Shown here: in pieces, positions 1 to 8,805 of the stretch
How positions within the stretch are numbered: position 1 is the stretch's first letter
Layout of the letters: each line of letters starts with the position of its first letter
Assembly (NCBI GenBank): GCA_030429545.1
Contig: JAUIFF010000001.1
Coordinates: 1,027,599 to 1,091,598, forward strand
Origin: Polyangia bacterium
GTDB lineage: Bacteria > Myxococcota_A > Polyangia > Nannocystales > Nannocystaceae
DNA length: 64,000 nucleotides
Direction of reading: 5' to 3'
Made by a program: the position numbers and the translations under genes
Notes under the pieces: model-generated
What the model saw: the letters and a program-made list of their open reading frames with translations, nothing else
Told to the model about the DNA's origin: nothing
Database searches by the model: none

Positions 1-123
1 ACAGATTGCACATGCCGCAACGGCCGGCGACCTCGCACTCGCTCCACCACAGGCGGTTGCCGTCGTTTCAGGCGGTCATCCGACAACGCGAACACAGGTG
101 GTTGCTGGCGACTTGCGGTTGCA

Positions 124-1647
124 ATGGCCGTGTCTGTATCGGTGGCCGCAGGGCCGGTTGCTGTCGCCAAGGCCAGCGAGCGGGTGGAGCTCGTCAAGGC
201 GGCCGAGGAGCAGGAACGGTTGTGGGAGCAGACAAAAGACCCGCAAACGCTTGCTCGTGCGGCCGAAGCCCGGGCCGAGGCTGGTCAATACGGGCAGGCG
301 ATCGACCTCTTTCGCCAGTTGTTGACACTACACCCAAAACTCGACCCCGCGCTTGCCCGTGTCGCCCGCAACGGGATGCTCGACGCCCGCAGCCATACCC
401 TGCCGGTCCTCGTTACGATTGAGCCCATCGACCTGCCAGATGGTGCAACCCTAACCCTGCGCAACGGCTCGCAGCCCGACCGTCGGTGGAACCTCAAAAC
501 CCCGCTACGTGCCCTCAAAATGGAAAGTGCGGGCCCGCGGGTGTATCGCCTCGAACTCGAGCCCGGTTCGTGGAGCCTGAGCTTGGCAGCTCCGGGGTTT
601 CGCGAGGGGTGGTCCGAAGTTTTTGTTTCCCAGGCCCAGGTGCCCGCGGCTGTCACCGTCAACATGGTTCCCGACATGGGGACGGTAGACCTGTCCTTTC
701 AACCGGTAAATGTCGGTGTCCAACTAGAAGTGTTGCAGGGTCCTGGGCTGGCCGAGCCGAGCGTTCAACGGGTTGCCAACGGCCGCCTGCGCCAGAATCT
801 ACGTGTTGGCGAATGGGTGTTTGAGGCCCGAGCTGCCGGCTATCGGCCGCTTCGACAGCACCTCATGGTCCGTGCCGATCGTGTGCTCCAGGTCGACTTT
901 CAGCTGGTTAAAATTGAGGATACCGAGCCGACTCCGGCCGAAGAACAAAGCATTCCCCCGCGCACGCGCAAACTATTTGCAGGTACACTTGGTGGGATCG
1001 GCATCGCCTCGGCGGCCGCTGGCATCGGCTTTGTGGTTGGTGGCTACAACCGGCAAACAAGTACGATGTGGCTCAACGAACAGGCCGCGATTCAGGCCGG
1101 GGTCTACAACCTCGCCGAGTTCTTTCCCGCTACCACAGAGGACTTTGAGCGCGTCGACCAGATCGAGCGCATCTACCCCAAGACCGACTACATCAACGAG
1201 ATGGCAAAGGGGCTGTCGCACGAGACAACTGGAACCGCACTGCTGGGTGCATCGGTCGGTCTGGGATTGACGGCAGTAACCGGCTACCTCGCACCTGTTG
1301 GCAAAAAGGGCGAGAAGATTTGGCTCGCCGAACTCGGTGTTGGCGCGGGCTTTACAGTGGTCGGAGGGCTCGTGTTGGGTATCGCCTCGGTTAGGTCCAA
1401 GGCCCGATTGGCCCAGGCGACGCCGCAAACCGACTACCACACCTGGCGACCGAGCCAATCATTTTTTAAGCCATTGCGCATACAACAAAATGTCGCCGGC
1501 GTGTTCCTAGGTGCCGGCATTGGTACCGTGATCGGGGCGGCAACCGGATACGGCCTGTGGCGCCGAGCAGGTGCCAAGAGTACGGCGCAGCTCGGCAGCT
1601 ATGTCACCGCAACCGGCGGGGGGCTGACCCTCCAAGGTCAGTTCTAG
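124..1647 (+). CDS. PEGA-like surface/membrane protein, start uncertain
   Basis: Function is not recognised. The protein has an Ala/Val-rich N-terminal hydrophobic stretch ending in an AVA-type cleavage site near residue 15, then an alpha-helical TPR-like part (residues about 20-80). Two PEGA-like beta units follow (GSWSLSLAAPGF near 147 and GEWVFEARAAGYRP near 228), then four Gly/Ala-rich hydrophobic segments (about 284-305, 370-390, 400-421, 457-476). PEGA units are surface beta domains that often accompany TPR or kinase proteins. The ATG at 124 lies inside the hydrophobic core, lacks a basic n-region and has no ribosome site. The frame is open without a start codon back to base 1, and the upstream codons encode an Arg-rich stretch, so the true start may lie outside the window. 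It ends just before a degenerate repeat of its own 3' end. Confidence 0.75.
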   Translation: MAVSVSVAAGPVAVAKASERVELVKAAEEQERLWEQTKDPQTLARAAEARAEAGQYGQAIDLFRQLLTLHPKLDPALARVARNGMLDARSHTLPVLVTIEPIDLPDGATLTLRNGSQPDRRWNLKTPLRALKMESAGPRVYRLELEPGSWSLSLAAPGFREGWSEVFVSQAQVPAAVTVNMVPDMGTVDLSFQPVNVGVQLEVLQGPGLAEPSVQRVANGRLRQNLRVGEWVFEARAAGYRPLRQHLMVRADRVLQVDFQLVKIEDTEPTPAEEQSIPPRTRKLFAGTLGGIGIASAAAGIGFVVGGYNRQTSTMWLNEQAAIQAGVYNLAEFFPATTEDFERVDQIERIYPKTDYINEMAKGLSHETTGTALLGASVGLGLTAVTGYLAPVGKKGEKIWLAELGVGAGFTVVGGLVLGIASVRSKARLAQATPQTDYHTWRPSQSFFKPLRIQQNVAGVFLGAGIGTVIGAATGYGLWRRAGAKSTAQLGSYVTATGGGLTLQGQF

Positions 1648-1730
1648 CTGGTCGCGGCTGCCAGAACTCCCCGGCAACCTCTAGCTCGCCATGGCTGTCG
1701 GGCCACTCCGGGGCAACTTCTAGCTCGCAG
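1630..1730 (+). repeat. Degenerate 3'-end echo of the preceding gene, three copies
   Basis: Three degenerate units begin at 1630, 1667 and 1706 (spacing 37 and 39). Each starts CTCC and contains a GGYMARYYTCTAGCT-like core. The first unit contains the last codons and TAG stop of the preceding gene; the other two lie beyond the stop and each retain the TAG. The rest of the gap to 1830 holds nothing else I can recognise. Confidence 0.55.
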
Positions 1731-1830
1731 TGCTACGTGTGCGTACACTGCCCATCAAGCACTATATCTCCGAGGTGTCGCGTTGGTCCCGGCGATAGGC
1801 GTGGTCGTCAAGGTGTGATAGGGATCGAGG

Positions 1831-3051
1831 GTGTCGTGGGTTTTACTCGCATTCGGCCTGTGGGGCGCAGGATTAGCCCTCAACGCGATGTACCCCAGCC
1901 GCCGGTTTGGCGCCTTCGCGGTCCCTAGCTTTTTTGCTTCGTGGCTCACGGCCGAGCTTGCCCTGCACAACTTCGTGCTCCAGATTTTTCTTGTACTTGC
2001 ACTTTGTTGGTGGGGTGCGTTGCAGGAGCTGCCCGGTTGGGTGGGTCTAGGGCTATTTGTCGTCAATTGGACCCTGCTGTTTCGGATGGTCGCGCTCTCG
2101 CGTCGTACACGGCAGGTGTTTGAGCAGGCGTTCGACGACGCCCTCGGGCCCGACAATTGGTTTCCCGATCCGCTTCGCCAACGCCGTGCACGTGCGCCCC
2201 TTGTTGCGCCGTTATGGCTGCGCAACCGCCAGGTCGAGCGCCTTGGCAACCTTGCGTTTACCGACCTCGGGCACCCACGCCATCGGCTCGACATCTATCG
2301 TCCGCGCTCGGGAACCCAGGGGGCCCCGGTAATCTTGCAGATACACGGAGGTGGCTGGGTGATCGGCGACAAGCGTCAACAGGGGCTCCCGCTCATGCTC
2401 CACATGGCGAGCCTCGGGTATGTGTGTGTCGCCATCAACTATCGCCTGAGCCCGGCGGCGACGTTTCCCGAGCACATCGTCGACGTCAAGCGGGCGATTG
2501 CCTGGGTACGCCAGCACATCGCCGAGTACGGCGGCGACCCTTCGCGAATTGTTATCACCGGGGGGTCAGCCGGTGGGCATTTAGCGGCCTTGGCAGCCCT
2601 CACGGCTGGGAAGTCGGAGTTTCAGCCCGGGTTTGAAGGCGCTGACACATCTGTATGTGCATGTATCCCGTTCTACGGGGTCTATGACTTTACCAATCGT
2701 CTGGGCACACACCCGGGTTTTGGCCTGCTGTGGTTGCTCGAGCAGTTTGTCATGAAGCGTCGGCTCACCGAGGCGCCCGAGGCATTTGAGCAGGCCTCGC
2801 CGCTGTTTCATGTCCACGACCACGCACCACCGTTTTTGGTGATCCACGGCGACCAGGACAGCTTGGCGCCGGTTGTCGATGCCCGGGCGTTTGTCACCGC
2901 GCTGCGCGAGCGCTCACCACATCCGGTTGTTTACGCGGAGCTTCCCGGGGCACAACACGCATTTGACGTGTTTCATTCGTTTCGCACATCCGACACCGTG
3001 CGTGCCGTCGAATGCTTCGTCCGCGAAGTCGTGGGTCCGCCTCCGTCGTAA
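1831..3051 (+). CDS. Alpha/beta hydrolase (HGGG carboxylesterase/lipase family) with N-terminal membrane segments
   Basis: A serine esterase of the hormone-sensitive-lipase/acetyl-esterase type; the substrate is unknown. The oxyanion-hole motif HGGGW is near residue 172, the nucleophile motif GGSAGG has Ser246, the acid is in HGDQD (Asp343), and the base is His376 in GAQHAF. The first ~100 residues contain about three hydrophobic helices, so the catalytic domain is probably membrane-anchored. The start is GTG at 1831, preceded by a GGGATCGAGG ribosome-site-like stretch. The last ~19 codons and the stop are the first unit of a 95-bp tandem repeat that continues downstream. Family assignment is firm; localisation and substrate are inferred. 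Confidence 0.9.
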   Translation: MSWVLLAFGLWGAGLALNAMYPSRRFGAFAVPSFFASWLTAELALHNFVLQIFLVLALCWWGALQELPGWVGLGLFVVNWTLLFRMVALSRRTRQVFEQAFDDALGPDNWFPDPLRQRRARAPLVAPLWLRNRQVERLGNLAFTDLGHPRHRLDIYRPRSGTQGAPVILQIHGGGWVIGDKRQQGLPLMLHMASLGYVCVAINYRLSPAATFPEHIVDVKRAIAWVRQHIAEYGGDPSRIVITGGSAGGHLAALAALTAGKSEFQPGFEGADTSVCACIPFYGVYDFTNRLGTHPGFGLLWLLEQFVMKRRLTEAPEAFEQASPLFHVHDHAPPFLVIHGDQDSLAPVVDARAFVTALRERSPHPVVYAELPGAQHAFDVFHSFRTSDTVRAVECFVREVVGPPPS

Positions 3052-3500
3052 CCTGTTGGCACCTTCGCCACACCGATCAACGCACGGACACCGTGCGTGC
3101 CGTCGAATGCTTCGTCCGCGAAGTCGTGGGCCCGCCACCGTCGTAACCGGTTGGCACCTTCGCTACATCGATCAACGCACGGACACCGTGCGTGCCGTCG
3201 AATGCTTCGTCTGAGAAGTCGTGGGCCCGCTACCGTCGTAACCTGTTGGCACCTTCGCTACATCTCGAATGCTTCGTCCGAGAAGTCGTGGGCCCGCCAC
3301 CGTTGTAACCTGTTGGCACCTTCGCTACATCGATCAACGCACGGGCATCGTGTGTGCCGTCGAATGCTTCGTCCGAGAAGTCGTGGGCCCGCCACCGTTG
3401 TAACCTGTTGGCACCTTCGATCTGCGCACGGACACCGTGCGTGCCGTTCGAGAGTCGTGGGCCCGCCACCGTTGTAACCTGTTGGCACCTTCGCCACTCC
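2993..3500 (+). repeat. 95-bp tandem repeat array, six units, seeded by the 3' end of the esterase gene
   Basis: Units start at about 2993, 3088 and 3183 (exactly 95 bp apart), followed by a shortened unit near 3265, a unit near 3344 and a deleted unit near 3430. Each contains an ACACCGTGCGTGCCGTCGAA-like segment, then GAAGTCGTGGGCCCGCC and TAACCTGTTGGCACCTTCGC. Unit 1 is coding: it supplies the last codons and TAA stop of the esterase. Later units are non-coding copies with point changes and internal deletions. Short open frames within the array are by-products of the repetition. Confidence 0.9.
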
Positions 3501-3725
3501 GGTCAACGCACGCCTGCTAAAGCAGTCGGGGGTAGAGGTTCACGAAAACCGGGCTTGTTCAGGTTCTGACGAGGTCGCCATCGTCGAGATTTTTCATTCC
3601 GGCTCGTAGGGACCCCAGCAGCTCTCGAGTACCGGTGCCAGGGCATGAGGGAGGGGGCACGCTAAATCCTGTTTTAGAGGTCAGGTAATGACTTCGCGGA
3701 TCGGCGAAAACGTATGTATAAGCAC
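3501..3725. other. Intergenic gap with no recognised feature
   Basis: This is a non-coding stretch between the end of the repeat array and the convergent hydrolase gene. I see no hairpin with a T-run, no RNA gene and no convincing small coding region. Confidence 0.5.
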
Positions 3726-4736
3726 CTAAAATCCAGGGAGCTTGTCGACAAACCGCCGCATTTTTTTGAGGTGTAGCGGGAGTCGGGGAATCCACCCGAG
3801 GTGGGACGTTGGGCTCCACTCGATCCGCGGATCTCCCCATTGTGCAGCCATCTGGGAGACGAGCTGTGGCGGAAAAAATCGGTCGTGACGGCCGGCAAAC
3901 AGGCACACACGATCGGGGCTCAGCTGCGGTTTCAGACTGTTCCAGCCGGTTTGCTCAACAAGCTCCGCCAAGTCCCCGGGGCGCCACCCCATCGCCCGCA
4001 GGCGTGAGCGCATCACCGACAACACCGGCGCGTGGTGGGTCATGGCCGTGATGTCCATGTGGGCGATACATGGGAGGGCAAACGCAAAGTCTGGCTCCAA
4101 GCAGGCGAGTGCGAGGGCGAGGACACCACCCATACTGATTCCGGCGATGCCGACCGGGCGCGGATCGTGTTTGCGCATCCACGCGAGTAAGCAGCGGGCG
4201 TCGTACAGCGACTGGCGCAGGGCTTCGAGGCTGCGGACCATGTCCGCCGTCCAATAAAGTGAGCCCGACATGCGCGACAGCCCGCGATTGCGGCGGCCGT
4301 GAAACGGCATCTGGACGTGGATAACCTCCATATTGAGGGCAAGGGCCATCGGCAACAAAAACCCGAGTTCCTCGGCCGGTGTCTCGGGTTGCATATATCC
4401 GTGGATATACAAAAGTCGCGGACGATTGGCGGCGCGCCTTGGCGAAACCACCCGCGCGACAGCCTGCTGTAGTGGCGCGTACGCGCCGGCATAGCGCTCA
4501 GCATAGCCCGGGGCAAGCGGCTGGTACTGCGATGTCCAACGCAGGTCCCGGCGGGTAGCCAGGCCCACGCCGAGGCGTCGACGGACCTCGACATCGATCT
4601 CGGCGACCGCCGGCAAAAACATTGCATCTACACCAGCGCCACGTAACACCGAGAGGTCTTCGCGGGTGTCCCGGGGAAGTGCGCCTAGGCGATGAATCAA
4701 CGTCGCGGCTGCGCCGGTCAGGTCGTCGGGGGACAT
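3726..4736 (-). CDS. Alpha/beta hydrolase, ABHD18/DUF2048-like
   Basis: A 336-residue serine hydrolase with substrate unknown. Visible motifs are LLYIHGY (strand-turn, oxyanion region, near residue 109), GISMGG with nucleophile Ser201, an acid in AGRHDRF (about Asp285) and the base His in SPTSHLGW (about 313). The closest family resemblance is to ABHD18-type hydrolases. The start was chosen at ATG 4736-4734 because this ATG shares its A with the TGA stop of ruvA (TGATG), a classic coupling arrangement. A longer frame reaching upstream would lie inside ruvA. The gene is therefore probably translated from the ruvA message, although no functional link to Holliday-junction processing is known. 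Confidence 0.85.
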   Translation of the reverse strand: MSPDDLTGAAATLIHRLGALPRDTREDLSVLRGAGVDAMFLPAVAEIDVEVRRRLGVGLATRRDLRWTSQYQPLAPGYAERYAGAYAPLQQAVARVVSPRRAANRPRLLYIHGYMQPETPAEELGFLLPMALALNMEVIHVQMPFHGRRNRGLSRMSGSLYWTADMVRSLEALRQSLYDARCLLAWMRKHDPRPVGIAGISMGGVLALALACLEPDFAFALPCIAHMDITAMTHHAPVLSVMRSRLRAMGWRPGDLAELVEQTGWNSLKPQLSPDRVCLFAGRHDRFFPPQLVSQMAAQWGDPRIEWSPTSHLGWIPRLPLHLKKMRRFVDKLPGF

Positions 4737-5374
4737 CAGCGGGCCATCAACTGGGCCAGGGCCTTGCGCACGAGGTCGTCCAAGCGCCCGTCGGCGAGCT
4801 CTGGGTGTTGCGCCAAAACCTTGGCAAGGGACTTCTCGACCTGTTTTTGCCGCCATCCGAGGTTCACAAGCACCTGGGTTGCGTCGTCGGAAATCGCCGG
4901 GGCCGGGGCCTTGGCTTTGCTGGTTTGACCGGGTTTCGCAGCGGCGCCCTCGGTTGCGGCCAGCATCTTCTCGGCCTTGTCGCGCAGCGATAGCAGAATC
5001 TGCTCGGCGGTTTTCTTGCCGATCCCCGGAATTTTCTCGAGCTTACCCTGCTGGCCACCAACGAGGATATGCACAAGGTCGTCGAGTGGGAACCCACCGA
5101 GCACTGCCATCGCATAGCGCGGGCCAACCTTGGGTACGCGGGTGAGCAGCAGGAACATCTGCTTTTCGGCGGTGGTGGCAAAGCCAAACAACACCAGCTG
5201 GTCCTCGCGGGCGTGGGTATGAATCCACAGCTCGCACTCGCTGCCAATGTCGCCAACTTGCGACAGGGTTTGCAACGAGACCCGGACCTCGTAGCCAACC
5301 CCGGCAACGTTGACAATGATCGCCCCGTGACTCGGATCGAGGGCATGGAGGGTACCTTTGAGCCAGCCGATCAC
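4736..5374 (-). CDS. ruvA: Holliday junction branch migration protein RuvA
   Basis: RuvA tetramers bind four-way junctions and load the RuvB motor during recombinational repair. The 212-residue length is typical. It begins MIGWLKGTL, matching the family MIGxLxGxL start. The OB-fold domain I (about 1-63) contains GVGYEV and ends with HTHAREDQLVLFGF. Domain II has two helix-hairpin-helix motifs (VPKVGPRYAMAVLGG and IPGIGKKTAEQI). An Ala/Pro/Lys-rich linker leads to the C-terminal RuvB-contacting domain III (about 160-212). No ruvB or ruvC lies next to it in this window. Its stop overlaps the start of the downstream hydrolase. The 230 bp upstream are non-coding apart from the echo repeats near 5554-5626. 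Confidence 0.97.
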   Translation of the reverse strand: MIGWLKGTLHALDPSHGAIIVNVAGVGYEVRVSLQTLSQVGDIGSECELWIHTHAREDQLVLFGFATTAEKQMFLLLTRVPKVGPRYAMAVLGGFPLDDLVHILVGGQQGKLEKIPGIGKKTAEQILLSLRDKAEKMLAATEGAAAKPGQTSKAKAPAPAISDDATQVLVNLGWRQKQVEKSLAKVLAQHPELADGRLDDLVRKALAQLMAR

Positions 5375-5553
5375 AGCGAACTCCCGAGGCGTTGATTGGT
5401 TGAGGGCATCGCGCGGAGTGTACAGGCAAAGCCCGCAGGATGTGACGGCAATTCAAGCGGGCGATATCGCGGCTTTTAATCGGTCGTAATCGATGTGTCT
5501 ACATCTTATTTCGACCGCGTGCTCGCACACCGAGGCCTCGCTTGTCAGGGCAA

Positions 5554-5626
5554 CGAGGCCTAGGCGTGGGCAGTTACCGAGTTAAGCTCGGGCAATTGCC
5601 GAGTTCTAGGTGCGGGCAATCGCCGT
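5554..5626 (-). repeat. Degenerate 3'-end echo of the FAD oxidoreductase gene, three copies
   Basis: Read on the minus strand, the gene end GCGATTGCCCGCACCTAG is followed by GCAATTGCCCGAGCTTAA and GTAACTGCCCACGCCTAG, each separated by a short ...CTCG spacer (units of 24, 22 and 24 bp). Each unit carries its own stop codon at the equivalent place. Confidence 0.65.
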
Positions 5627-7150
5627 GGCCGCAAGACCGCCCGGCGCACAGGTAAGCCCACCTCCTGGGTGGCTTCCGGCACCACATAAAAACAGGCCCT
5701 CAAGCGGGGTTGTGTAGCGTTGGCAGCCGGGGGCAGGGCGCACCAGCAGCTGGTCGAGAGCATGCTCTCCATGGTGGATATGCCCGCCAGTGGTCCCGTA
5801 GCTGGTTTCAAGGTCCGCCGGCGTCATGACCTCACGGGCAACGATTGTATCAGCAAGGTTTTCGAGGTGTTGGCCCAACTCGGCAACAACCTGGTCGCCG
5901 AGCGTGCTGCGTTGTTGCTCGCTCCAACCGCTGTCGTGGGTGTGCGGGACAAAGTGCACGCGGACGGCGACGACGGCATGACCCTCGGGCGCGAGGTTTG
6001 GTCGTTCAACCGTTGGTACCTCGATTTCCAAAACCGGTTTGGCGGCAACCTGGCGGTATTTTACGGCATCAAACGCGCGCTCGATGTCGAGGATATGCCC
6101 ACCAGTTTGTGCATAGGCAATGTTTTTGTCGGGCGCGCAGGTGAACACCGGCTTGCGGTCGAGTGCCAACAACACAATCCCGGTGGTGCCCCGGGTTCGC
6201 CACGAAACCAGGGCCTCCTCGGTACTCCGCGGGAGCGTGCCCGCGGGCAGTAGTTCGAGCAGCGTGGTTTTTGGATCGGCAGAGCTGACCACCAAAGGTG
6301 CGCGAAGCTCCTCGCCATCGACAAGCTCGACCCCCTCCACACAGCCGCCGTCGGTCAGTAGCCGTTTGACTTCGATACCGTTGCGAATCGAGGTTCCGTT
6401 GGCCCGCGCCGACTTCTCGAGGGCACGGACGAGCGCCGGGGCTCCGGCCACCACACCTCCGGTGCCAGCCGCAGCTTCATGCAGGAGTAGGTTGGCATTG
6501 GTACCCGGTGAGCGCGGTCCAGTAAATGTACCTGCAACAGCTGGGAGTGCGAGGGCAGCCTTGAGCAGGTCGGTTTCAAACCACTCGTCGAGCCAATCAC
6601 CCACGCACATCGGCATCAGGCGGGCGAGCTCGAGGGCTCCTTTTTTGCCGAGTTTGCGCAGGCTCAGCCCCTGGCGGAACATTGCCCAAAGGTCACCCAT
6701 ACCGGTGTCGATGAGGTCGAGTGGTTGCCGGTCGAAGAACTGAGACAGCACCGGGCGCAGGCGGTCGAGGTAGGCGCGGTACTCGAGGAAGGCATCGGCA
6801 TCGCGTTCGCTGACCTTGGCAATCTCGCCCGCCGTTCGCAGGCGGTCACCGGCGAGGAGCAGGCTTTCCCCGGGGGCTCCGAGGGCGAGCACATCGGGTT
6901 TGGTTGGCCGCAGCTGTAGGCCGTGGTGGACCAGCGACAACTGGTCGACAACCCACGGGCGCACCACCGTGGTGTCGTGCAAAACCCCGGCGCTGCGGTA
7001 ACCCGGGTGGAACTCGTGGGCACGGGCGAGGCCGCCGATTTGCTCGTGTGCCTCGACCACAACCACAGCCATGCCCTGTTGGGCAAGCAGGGCAGCACAG
7101 GTCAAACCGTTTGTACCTGCACCGATTACGATGGCATCGAACGCGTTCAT
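5606..7150 (-). CDS. FAD-dependent oxidoreductase, phytoene dehydrogenase/PYROXD2-like (514 aa)
   Basis: A flavoprotein of the amine oxidase/phytoene desaturase superfamily. The N-terminal Rossmann motif DAIVIGAGTNGLTCAALLA binds the FAD pyrophosphate, followed by VVVVEAHEQIGG. A C-terminal FAD segment (CGAGSHPGGGLTCAPG) closes the fold. It is a paralogue of the adjacent upstream gene, overlapping its stop by 4 bp (ATGA), so the pair is co-translated. Together with the GcvT-like gene at the head of the operon this suggests oxidation of a C-N or C-C bond with transfer of a one-carbon unit to folate. The substrate cannot be read from sequence; carotenoid biosynthesis is unlikely because no crt genes accompany it. 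Confidence 0.9.
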   Translation of the reverse strand: MNAFDAIVIGAGTNGLTCAALLAQQGMAVVVVEAHEQIGGLARAHEFHPGYRSAGVLHDTTVVRPWVVDQLSLVHHGLQLRPTKPDVLALGAPGESLLLAGDRLRTAGEIAKVSERDADAFLEYRAYLDRLRPVLSQFFDRQPLDLIDTGMGDLWAMFRQGLSLRKLGKKGALELARLMPMCVGDWLDEWFETDLLKAALALPAVAGTFTGPRSPGTNANLLLHEAAAGTGGVVAGAPALVRALEKSARANGTSIRNGIEVKRLLTDGGCVEGVELVDGEELRAPLVVSSADPKTTLLELLPAGTLPRSTEEALVSWRTRGTTGIVLLALDRKPVFTCAPDKNIAYAQTGGHILDIERAFDAVKYRQVAAKPVLEIEVPTVERPNLAPEGHAVVAVRVHFVPHTHDSGWSEQQRSTLGDQVVAELGQHLENLADTIVAREVMTPADLETSYGTTGGHIHHGEHALDQLLVRPAPGCQRYTTPLEGLFLCGAGSHPGGGLTCAPGGLAATAIART

Positions 7151-8802
7151 AGTTCACCTGACCTGAGCAGGGTTTTGGCGGCGAGCTCCCCGGGGGCTCC
7201 CATCACACCGCCACCGGGGTGCGTGCCCGAGGCGCACATCCACAGGCCTGGCACCGGGGTTTTGTAGTTGGCCCAGCCGGCGGCCGGGCGCAAAAACAGG
7301 AGCTGCTCGACACTGAGTTCGCCGTGAAAGATGTTGCCCTCACCGAGCCCGTACTCCTGCTCCAAGTCCCAGGGGGTGATGACCTGGCGGTGCAGGATCG
7401 AGTCTTTGAGTCCGGGGCAGTATTCGGACAGCGTGTCGATGACCGCGTCGCCAAAGGCCTCGCGGCGTTGCGGCCAAAACTCGGGGCCCTCCTTGATTTC
7501 GTACGGGGCGTATTGGACGAAAATCGACATCACGTGCTTGCCGGGTGGCGCCACGCTCGGGTCGCTCAGCGACGGAATCACGACATTGAGGTATGGACGT
7601 TCAGAAAAGTCGCCGTACTTGGCCTGGTCGTAGGCGCGTTCGAGGTAGTCGATACTCGGGGCGATCGCAATGTCCCCACGGACATGTGGCCCATCACCCG
7701 GGCGGGCGGTGAAGTCGGGGAACCGGTCGAGTGCGAGGTTGACTTTGCCCGAGCTGCCGCGGAGTTTGTAACGACTGATCTGGGTGGCGAATTCATCGTC
7801 GAGGTTTTGTTTGCCAACCAGGCCAAAAAACGTGCGGCGCGGGTCCACGGCCGAGACCACCGTGCGGGCGTTGATGACATCGCCGTTTTCCAACACAACG
7901 CCACAGGCGCGGCCGTCCGGCCCGAGGTTGACCTGGCTAACGCCGGCACAGGTGAGGATTTCGGCACCAAACGAGCGCGCAGAACGTGCACATGCAAGGC
8001 TCACCCCACCGGTCCCGCCGCGAGCAAATCCCCAGGCCCGGTAGGCACCATCGATCTCACCCATATAATGGTGTAACAGCACATAGGCCGTGCCGGGCGA
8101 GCGCACGCCCAAGAACGTGCCAATGATGCCGCTGACGGACATCGGCGACTTGAGGACTTCGCTCTCAAACCACTGATCTAAAAAGTCGACGGCACTCGAG
8201 GTCATCAACTTGAGGTTGAGGTGCCGGGTATCGCCGTCGAAGTCCTGCATGATCTTGCCGAGCCGCAACAGCTTGGCAATCTCGCGTGGACGAATGGCAT
8301 TGGGGTCGGGGGCAGGGTTGTCGATGATGGCCTTGGCAAACTGCGACAGCTTGCTCATCGCCAAGCCAAACTCCGGGTATATCTCGGCGTCTTTGCGGCT
8401 AAAACGCGAAATCTCCTGGCGCGTGCGGGCCGAGTCGGCCCAGCGGACGAGGGCGTCGCCGTCGGGTTGCGGGGTAAACGAGCACTCCAGCGGGATTAAC
8501 TCAAAGCCGTGTTTGGCGAGTTCGAGCTCGCGGACGATGTGCGGGCGAAACAGGCTGACGACGTAGGAGCACACCGAAAACGTGAAGCCGGGGAAGACTT
8601 CTTCGCTGACAGCTGCGCCGCCGAGCACAGGCCGTTTTTCGAGGACGAGCACACTGCGACCGGCGCGGGCGAGGTAGGCAGCGGCGACCAGCCCATTGTG
8701 CCCACCGCCAATGACGATGGCGTCGTAGCTGCTACGCGACGGTTTGTCGGGCCGGCCCGGATAGTCGGGGTGCGCGGGGTTGAAGGGATTGATGGCGACC
8801 AC
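7147..8802 (-). CDS. FAD-dependent oxidoreductase, phytoene dehydrogenase/PYROXD2-like (551 aa)
   Basis: A second flavoprotein of the same superfamily. YDAIVIGGGHNGLVAAAYLA (residues about 27-46) is the FAD-binding betaalphabeta motif, followed by LVLEKRPVLGGAA. The C-terminal motif CASGTHPGGGVMGAPG closes the FAD site. A hydrophilic N-terminal extension of ~26 residues precedes the Rossmann fold. It starts 3 bp after the stop of the GcvT-like gene and overlaps the 514-residue paralogue by 4 bp, so the three form one operon. Function beyond flavin-dependent oxidation is inferred. The pair may work as a heterodimer, as tandem paralogues often do. Confidence 0.9.
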   Translation of the reverse strand: MVAINPFNPAHPDYPGRPDKPSRSSYDAIVIGGGHNGLVAAAYLARAGRSVLVLEKRPVLGGAAVSEEVFPGFTFSVCSYVVSLFRPHIVRELELAKHGFELIPLECSFTPQPDGDALVRWADSARTRQEISRFSRKDAEIYPEFGLAMSKLSQFAKAIIDNPAPDPNAIRPREIAKLLRLGKIMQDFDGDTRHLNLKLMTSSAVDFLDQWFESEVLKSPMSVSGIIGTFLGVRSPGTAYVLLHHYMGEIDGAYRAWGFARGGTGGVSLACARSARSFGAEILTCAGVSQVNLGPDGRACGVVLENGDVINARTVVSAVDPRRTFFGLVGKQNLDDEFATQISRYKLRGSSGKVNLALDRFPDFTARPGDGPHVRGDIAIAPSIDYLERAYDQAKYGDFSERPYLNVVIPSLSDPSVAPPGKHVMSIFVQYAPYEIKEGPEFWPQRREAFGDAVIDTLSEYCPGLKDSILHRQVITPWDLEQEYGLGEGNIFHGELSVEQLLFLRPAAGWANYKTPVPGLWMCASGTHPGGGVMGAPGELAAKTLLRSGEL

Positions 8803-8805
8803 AGG

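Noticed and set aside
3097..3477. 126-codon open frame within the 95-bp repeats
   Set aside because: It is a by-product of the echo array; successive units are in different frames and carry deletions.
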